Source: Rheum nobile (taxonomy: Eukaryota > Streptophyta > Magnoliopsida > Caryophyllales > Polygonaceae). From it: 64,000 nucleotides of DNA. Position 1 is the first letter of the stretch; each line of letters starts with the position of its first letter. The position numbers were made by a program, and so were the translations under genes. The notes beneath the pieces are model-generated. The model was given only the letters and a program-made list of their open reading frames with translations, made no database searches and had not been told where the DNA came from. This document shows positions 57,631 through 64,000 of this stretch, in pieces. The stretch spans positions 3,820,001 to 3,884,000 of the forward strand of contig WOAB01000211.1 of assembly GCA_027886185.1 (NCBI GenBank), read 5' to 3'.

Positions 57631-58360
57631 TAGATAGTATGATTGTGAATGGCATGCTTGAGAAGGGATCCTTGTTATGGTGTTCTGCGGTGGACTATCT
57701 AGGCACTTACAAGAACTGTCATACCTTCATGACAATCCGGACTGATGAGTCAAGGCGAGAATGGATGAAATTCTGATTGCAAAATCTAAATGGAGTTAGA
57801 GGGGTCTGATGAAAGCTTGGTTGAGAGGAATTTTTCTTTCATTGTGTTTGTAAGACATTTTTTATGTTTTTAGTTCATAATGTGTAGTACTTTATTGACG
57901 TGGATTAAACAATGTGTTTTCATTTGTGGATTTATTTGTCTATGAATTTTATGATGTGTATGCACAACTGAGTTTCCTTGTTTATGGTGACTGCTTATGG
58001 ATTCAATATTTGTGCAAATTGTGAAATGTAGGTTTCTATTGAGGGTTTTTATATTGTCAATGTATTTTGTGCAGTTTTTTGTCTTTTAGAGTCGTTTTTT
58101 TTTTTTTGAGAAGGATGTGCAAGAGATGTGAATGCATATATTATTGTTTATGTGATAGGATCTGTATATATGTGAATACATACACTAATTTGCAGCTTAG
58201 TTAGGGTCAGTTATGCAGAGAATGATGTGCAAGAGATGTGAATGCATAGGGTCAGCATGTGTAGGTAAAGGATTGTGTTAAGTTGTATGTCATAGGATGT
58301 GTATCTATGATGCAAAATTGCGGGATGTTGACTTGCACATGGTAATTAACCTTCAGCTAC
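57631..58360 (+). other. Spacer between Harbinger ORFs
   Basis: AT-rich, with TGTGAATGCATA segments duplicated near 58127 and 58236. Nothing coding recognised beyond the ORF1 tail near 57745. Confidence 0.5.
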
Positions 58361-61300
58361 GTGTTAATTGTAGAATTCTCAAAATTAATGGCTCGTAGAC
58401 CTTTGAGAAGACGAGCTAAATGTATAATTATTGGCCAATGGACAATTGAGCAGTATTTCATGCTTCTTTCATCCTACTACTTCAGATTCATCCACAAGGT
58501 CATGTGCTTCAATTATGAATTTATAGGGTACATGTGGATGAGACAATTGCTAGAGTTAGAATCAAATGTTCGAGTAATTAACGCATTTTGAATGGAGAAG
58601 CACGTATTGCTAAATTTGTGTAGTGTGCTAGAAACAAAGCATGGATTAAGACGTTTCAAAGACATGACCGTTTTGGAGAAAGTGTGTATTTTATTATATA
58701 TCATTGCCTTGGGTATATATGTCAAATCGAGCGGTTTGTGATAGATCCTAGCGCTTAGGGGATACAATTAGTCGTACTATCCATGATGATCTAGATGAAA
58801 TTACATGCCAAAAAAAGGGATTTCATGGACTTGCCTGTGATACCCCGTATTTTTGTAAGGATATTTTGGAGTTTTGGGATTATTCCCGAAAGCCTGTTTG
58901 GTACGTTGGATTAATTTCGGAGACAGAAAGACATTCTGTAATGTTTTCAATCTCTGTAATATTTTTCTCAGTGAAATAATATACAGTCGACGTACTTTGG
59001 GACTTAATACTCGTTCGTGTACGATTATTTTTATCCCGGGCTAAGCCAAGCTTATCCAAAAGCTAATCGGATAAGAGTTGACTTGGCGGCGACCGCTGCC
59101 ACGTGGCGGCGACCGCCGCAAGTCAACTCTTCGGCACCTTCGTCGAAGCTTCGCATCGCCAGGTGGCCTAGGAAAATGGCGACCGCTGCCAAAAACGGCG
59201 ACCGCTGCCTCAGGAAGGGCATAGCGGCGACCAAGGGTGGCCGGCGGCGACCGCTGCTTTTGTGCAGGCGTAGCCTTGCCAGTTGTCGGCGATCGGACGG
59301 TGCTTCGATCTCGGCCCTCCACGTGGTTTTGTTGGCCGATCTTATTCTCTTTGAAGCTGGGCTATAAATTGGAGTGGTTTGGGAGCAGATTGGAGCACAG
59401 AAACAAGCTCAAATCTCTCAAATTCACCTCGCCGAAAAACAGAGCTCTCGCCGGAAAGTTTGAAGCCGATCGTCGGAGCTCGTTTTGGTGTCGTTCCAGT
59501 TGCAAAGGAGAAGCTTTGGAGGCCCTTAGAAGCTTAGAATCCAAAGCAAGGCAAAGGCGAACCAAATCGATCGACATTGGTAAGATTTCTGTTCTCGTAA
59601 AATTTCCGATGTTCGTAGCGGCGCCCGCCGTAAGGCCGGCGGCGACCGCCGCCACGAACACTGGCGACCGCCGTGAGGCTGGCGGCGCCCGCCGTAAGGC
59701 AGGCGGCGACCGCCGCCCTTCAGTTGATGCATTGTTGTGGCTTTGGCTTCTGTAGCCTTCGATCGGACGTCGTTCCTTTCGATTTCTTTCGTTTGTGCTC
59801 GTCTTTGTCGAATCTAACTTAGGGTTTCTTTATGGGTCGATTCGAAGGAATCTGTGTGCCAGATATGTCCCTGTGTCGAGCCCGAAAACTCGTCGTTAGG
59901 CTTCGTTCAAACTCTGCGGATTAAGACAAGTGGTGGTTCGCTCTTGCTCATCGTTCCATATTTACATTAATTATCAGTTGTTTATCTGAATAATTAATTT
60001 GGAATGATTATTGTGTTTATCTGGAAATGGTTTTATAAACTGTTTTGGAAACTGTAATAATGATATTATAATAGGTTGTATATCTATTAGAACAACGCTA
60101 TTATTTATATTCGCCTTGAGGGCATTTATGTGGATTTATCCTGAACTATTATTGTGCTCGAACTGTTAGTTAGCACGAGTATTCATAGGAACGCTTGGAC
60201 TCTGTGAGGTCTGTCGTTTCTTTATAACTTGGGGAAAAGGGCGATCAAGACCCTACGATAGTAGAGGCTTGGGCTCTGCGAGGTTCATTCCTTCGATATA
60301 AGTCCAGAGGCTTGGATTCTGTGAGGTCCATTCCTTAGTTGTATGTCCTGCGTGACAGGGCATATGTTTAAAAGCTTATAACGTAATGTGAGTTTTGGAA
60401 TTAAATAAGATAAAGTGCCCGAGTGCACATAATTAATATACCTTTGGCGAGTAGTGCAGCTAAGTAAATAGTGCAGCTAGGAAAGCTCGTCTCGACTTTT
60501 GATCAGAGTACGTTCTCTTTCCAATCTGGATTCGCTGTAAGCGGTAAGGTTGGTCGTGAACCGAAACATCTAAGTCAGCTTTTAAATCACTGATGTCTGA
60601 TTCTTTAAACGTTCCAGATTTGTCATATTTCCGTAAGACTCATTTCCGTTGGAGTCTTCTTTCGGGTTGATTTCTGTGAAGATTCAGTTTTCCAGAATCT
60701 TCTCTTGTGCATACCTCTTGTTGTTTATTCAGTAGAAGTGTGAAGGTTGACTGTCGTTATCGGTTATTATTCGAGAAATAATGAGTCTAAACCTAACGCA
60801 ACTACTTCGAACCTTCTGCTTTGTTCCCTTGCTAGTCTATTCAGTAGACTAACCCACGAACATTGTTCTCTGCATGTGGGCTGGTGTCATCCGTTCGATT
60901 CGGCACATCAGATAGAGCAAAGATATGAGGAGACTAGAATGACTATGAAGACGACGGTGATTTTTGATGTTTTAATAACTATCTTTTAATCAGGTTGAGA
61001 TCCTTGGACAGATGATCATTACGATCACAACCCTTTTGTAATATTTCAAGAAAGACTTTCGCTGTAACTTATTTACTCTGTTATATATTTAAAAGACTTT
61101 CACTGTACTCTGTTTAAAACTCTGTGTTTGTCATATTCGGGATTGGGATGTAATCCCGGGACTCATGTTTTATATGAATAAAAATATGATTTTTGTATCA
61201 TATGTGTTTCTTGATTTGTATTCAAACGGTAAAGCCTGGAGTGACTTCGGTGAGGAATATCGAGGTCACTGGCGGTAGTACCTTTCCATTTGGGTTCAGA

Positions 61301-62183
61301 TTTGGGGGTGTTACATTGCCTGGGACCTTCTTCAACAACGGGACCACACTTTTGCTTTTATTCTAGATAAGATCGTAAATGATGAAAGATATAAGTTCTT
61401 TAAGGTAATGAGAGTATTTGATTCAATCAAGTTTGTTATTAATGAATAAGTTAGATAATTCAATGATAATTATGGGTGCAATTGGGTGCATCGATAGGTC
61501 ACACGTCGATGCTTGCATCCGCCGAGCTAAGCAGATTACATATAGATGTCGGAAGGGCATGTGCTCCTTAAACATCATGGTGATATGCGTTTTTTACATG
61601 TTTTTTACATCCATTTCCTCCGGATGGGAACAAAGTGCTCATGATGCTCGTGTACTTGACCATACGCTTCAATCAACTAGCACGCATTTTTCCTCACCCG
61701 ACACCAGGTATATAATATCAATATTTCCTCACTTCCTTTTATAATTGTGTGGAAATCTAAAGTTGTGTTGTCGTTGTGTATGAGGCAATCATTATTTGGT
61801 GGATAAAGGTTATTCCAATCAGCATGGATACATGGTCTCGTACTCTAACATTAACTATCACCCATCGCGATTCAATAATGATACATCGAAGAACGCTCAA
61901 GAGGCATTTAAACGGAATCATTCGTCTTTACGACGCTGAATTGAAAGATTTTTTTGCCGTCTTGAAAAATAGGTGGAAAATTTTGAAGGTCATGCCAAGC
62001 CACCCCATCAAGACGCAGATTGATCAAATCATATTGAAAGATATGTATATTGATGAAGACTACGAGTTAGATGTGCCACTAGCCGCCTTGAGAAAAGAAG
62101 GAAACAAATCGGGTTTAACGGGTATGAAGGCGTTGTGGGATGCCATCTCTAGGCAAATTTGGAATGGCATAAGACGTTTTTAA
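58361..62183 (+). pseudogene. Harbinger DDE transposase, split by solo LTR
   Basis: Pieces 58361-58835 and 61321-62183. The N-terminal piece shows Y-Y-F-R-F-I, then (after a stop) M-E-K-H-V-L-L-N-L-C and L-E-T-K-H-G-L-R-R, M-T-V-L-E-K-V, the conserved start of plant PIF transposases. The second piece has G-A-I-G-C-I-D-R-S-H-V-D-A (the G-x-I-D-G-T-H motif with its aspartate), Y-R-C-R-K-G, W-E-Q-S-A-H-D-A-R-V-L with the second aspartate, then after a frame change V-L-K-N-R-W-K-I-L. By that alignment the catalytic glutamate before F-x-V-L-K is not glutamate. Stops and shifts, plus the LTR insertion, make it inactive. Confidence 0.85.
58836..61315 (+). repeat. Solo Tekay-type LTR
   Basis: 2480 bp from TGTGATACCCCG to GGGGGTGTTACA, flanked by TTGCC on both sides (58831-58835 and 61316-61320). 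No PPT or PBS-linked internal domain follows, so internal sequence was lost by LTR-LTR recombination. TATA box at 59363-59370; GC motifs of the form GGCGACCGCCG at 59086-59290 and GGCG(A/C)CCGCCG at 59620-59715; a repeat block at 60240-60350; the conserved block at 60400-60445. It belongs to the same group as the array and the LTR at 1141, but to a separate subfamily. Confidence 0.95.
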
Positions 62184-62768
62184 TCAATGGCTTTGGTGGA
62201 TATTAAACCAAAAACTAGATGTAAGTGATACAGTTGATGCACTATTGTTAATCCAACTTTTGGTATGTACTTGATGCATAAGTGAAACCTTTGGTGTAAC
62301 ATGCAAGTGATGCGGTTCATGTACTTGATGCACAAGTGATACAAAAAAATAGATGCAAGTATATAATTGTTCTTGTTTGCCACTTTGGTGAAATATGAAG
62401 TGTTTACAAGAAGTTATTTGAATGTAAAGTGTTATTGCAAACTTGGAGGTTATGTGTTATGGTGTTGATATGCATTTGAATTGCTTGCTTCATTGTTCTC
62501 ACATAACACTTGACAATAGCATAAGTTGTACATAATATGGTTTGATTCACATTTGACATTATGTCCACAGAAATAGTTATAAAATTGACCTTTTCATGAC
62601 CATGACACCTATGTTATGTGTTGGAAGGTCATATAGCCATGTCCTAAACTTGAAATAAATTGTGAACTTAAACCCTATATCATTAGTTCCCAAAACCAAC
62701 ATAAATGTGCCACTAGTTGTGTTTAGAAACACCTACATAACCCTACAACAACAAAAAACAAATATCCA
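62184..62768. other. Harbinger 3' spacer
   Basis: AT-rich with loose GATGCAAGTGAT/GATGCACAAGTGAT repeats at 62230-62360. No gene. Confidence 0.5.
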
Positions 62769-63420
62769 TCATCCAAGACACCTAAAATACCAAATGTCAA
62801 TCAACCAAAGTACTCCCCTAATGGAGTACGGCATAAACACCGAAATCAACAATGACAGATTAAGGACAAAGATGACTATCAATCTGCATCGTGTCTCCAT
62901 TGCTTCTGTAGAAGCAACGAGCTTTAATTGATCACGAGCAACACAAGTGCGGACATTGGACACTACCATGTTAGAAATCTCCTCGTAGAGCCTTCCGGTC
63001 TTGTGCTCCATGCAAGCAATTTGGCCATGCTGCCCATCCATCAAGTCTTCATGATCTTACGGTGCCACTGCCGGAATGACAAGCTCCTTAGTTTCATTGC
63101 TCTTGGATAACTGAATTCCTCATAGATGAGTTTGTTGCCCCTAATATAGTGATATGGCCCCTGCATAACAAATAAGAATTGGTTAATTTAAATTGTCTCA
63201 AAGAAATTACAACATACATTAATTTCATAAAAAAGAACATAGAACAAATAATATTACATGCTCAAGGGCAGGAGAGCACATAGCTTCATATTCTTCAAAT
63301 GAACCAAAGCTATAAGATTCCCAACCAGAGTCACCGGGATTCTTATGCTCGTTCCTAATTGTAATCGACTGGTCATTTTCATCTACAATCTCATCCAAGA
63401 TCCATCTAGCTTGAACTTGG
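62769..63420 (-). pseudogene. Unidentified minus-strand coding-like segments in Harbinger 3' end
   Basis: Minus-strand reading from about 63411 gives W-I-L-D-E-I-V-D-E-N-D-Q-S-I and W-E-S-Y-S-F-G-S-F-E-E-Y-E-A-M. Nearer 63160-63060 there is H-Y-I-R-G-N-K-L-I-Y-E-E-F, and 63044-62769 is open. The pieces are separated by AT-rich gaps, as exons would be. I do not recognise a family. Options are a second, oppositely oriented ORF of the transposon or a captured host fragment. Confidence 0.35.
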
Positions 63421-63574
63421 AAAAGCTGGGGGGAAGCTTGAGAATTTCGCCTCTTTTCTAGCTAGATGGATCGATGTTCAACTCCGACAAGCTACCTGCC
63501 GAACAAGAGAGGGAGAGCTTGGAAAAGCTGGGAAAAAAATTTCCATATAGCATAAAGCTAATCCGAACCGGGCC
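63417..63574. repeat. Subterminal repeats at Harbinger right end
   Basis: CTTGGAAAAGCTGGG occurs near 63417 and 63514. GATCCATCTAGCT (about 63398) and AGCTAGATGGATC (about 63460) form an inverted pair around a 50-bp loop. These could be transposase binding sites by position. Confidence 0.5.
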
Positions 63575-63577
63575 TAA

Positions 63578-63919
63578 GTTTTTAAACATTGAAAGTGTAT
63601 ATTAGTTCTATTTATTAACCATTGAAAGTGTCCGACTTCTCTCTAATTTTCATTTTGTTCTTGTTTCCAAGCAACATGCTTCTTCTTCTCTTTGCCGTAT
63701 ATTAATTCTTCAGTAAGAAAATCTTCTTCTCTGTCCTTCCTCATCTTTGAAATCAATCATGACACTAAACTTGACCCAAACTATGAACTATTATTCCTCA
63801 TGTTTATACTATGCTACTCTATTATCTTTCAATTGTTTTATCTATATACTAATACTAAAGTCAAAAGTCTCTCTTATGTGTGAGGTAGTTCACTATGACA
63901 CGTATGTATATTTTATTTG
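63578..63919. other. Flank between Harbinger and terminal LTR
   Basis: AT-rich; ACATTGAAAGTGTAT and CCATTGAAAGTGTCC form a short duplication near 63590-63630. No gene. Confidence 0.5.
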
Positions 63920-64000
63920 TGTAATATATCACTTAAAATAGAAGGGTAATATACTAATTTTAATTTGATAATATAAAAGTTATAAAAAATTTTTTATTTC
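63920..64000 (+). repeat. Start of a second diverged LTR, cut by window end
   Basis: TGTAATATATCACTTAAA followed by AATTTTAATTTGATAA matches the first about 80 bp of the LTR at 6532, with small indels. It marks another copy of that family running out of the window. Confidence 0.65.

Larger units (their letters stand above)
55386..63577 (+). mobile_element. PIF/Harbinger DNA transposon (decayed), with nested solo LTR
   Basis: Element 55389-63574 between TAA trinucleotides (55386-55388 and 63575-63577), the PIF/Harbinger 3-bp duplication. Left end GGGTTTGTTCGGTATAG, right end in reverse GGCCCGGTTCGGATTAG. Length is 8186 bp, or about 5.7 kb without the 2.48-kb LTR and its duplication, normal for an autonomous element. 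It holds a Myb/SANT-like ORF relic and a DDE transposase relic, the usual two-gene set. Confidence 0.85.

Noticed and set aside
59017..59755. ORFs of 116 and 172 codons in the solo LTR
   Set aside because: They lie within the LTR around the TATA box and GC repeats; composition-driven frames without any domain.

Overview
This is nuclear DNA of a flowering plant, most likely a eudicot. It is almost entirely transposable elements inserted into and beside one another. The plant assignment rests on Ty3/gypsy chromovirus and Athila-like LTR elements, a Cassandra-type TRIM with a 5S-rRNA-like promoter in its LTRs, Stowaway and hAT MITEs, a PIF/Harbinger transposon, a plant-type LINE and a spliced LSM3 (Sm-like protein) gene fragment. 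I see no intact host gene. Species cannot be told from the sequence.

Layout. 1-2831: 3' end of a Tekay/Del-type chromovirus (integrase tail, chromodomain, PPT) and its truncated 3' LTR. 2832-5240: a second gypsy pol (RNase H and integrase) with stops and a frameshift. 5248-8430: gag remnant, an unidentified minus-strand coding relic and a diverged LTR. 9574-10440: exons 1-2 of LSM3, with exon 3 absent. 10680-10998: CACTA-like end. About 11560-12262: a third gypsy pol remnant. 12263-13082, 42907-43610 and 44522-44840: one minus-strand LINE, split by two later insertions.

The dominant feature is 13083-42906. This 29.8 kb tandem array has six about 2.8 kb LTRs alternating with five about 2.6 kb internal domains (LTR-int-LTR-int and so on), all on the minus strand, with neighbours sharing LTRs. 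Each internal domain holds a tRNA-iMet primer site, a leader, one gag gene and a polypurine tract, but no protease, reverse transcriptase, RNase H or integrase. The whole array is flanked by one 5-bp target duplication (GTTAT), so it entered as one insertion or is derived from one. Every gag copy carries a disabling lesion. Some lesions are shared between neighbouring units, which records duplication inside the array.

Right of the array: a Cassandra TRIM (43616-44516, TSD CCTAT) containing a hAT MITE; a gypsy pol (44841-52560) interrupted by a solo Cassandra LTR, itself interrupted by an Athila-like element (45339-51529, TSD CTACT); a Stowaway MITE (53951-54238); and a PIF/Harbinger element (55389-63574, TAA) whose transposase gene is split by a solo Tekay-type LTR (58836-61315, TSD TTGCC). 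The window ends inside a second copy of the diverged LTR seen at 6532.

How the parts relate: the array family has the same LTR termini, PPT style and promoter architecture as the pol-bearing element at the left edge. It is therefore best read as a non-autonomous, gag-only (TR-GAG-like) partner that would need polymerase and integrase from that lineage.
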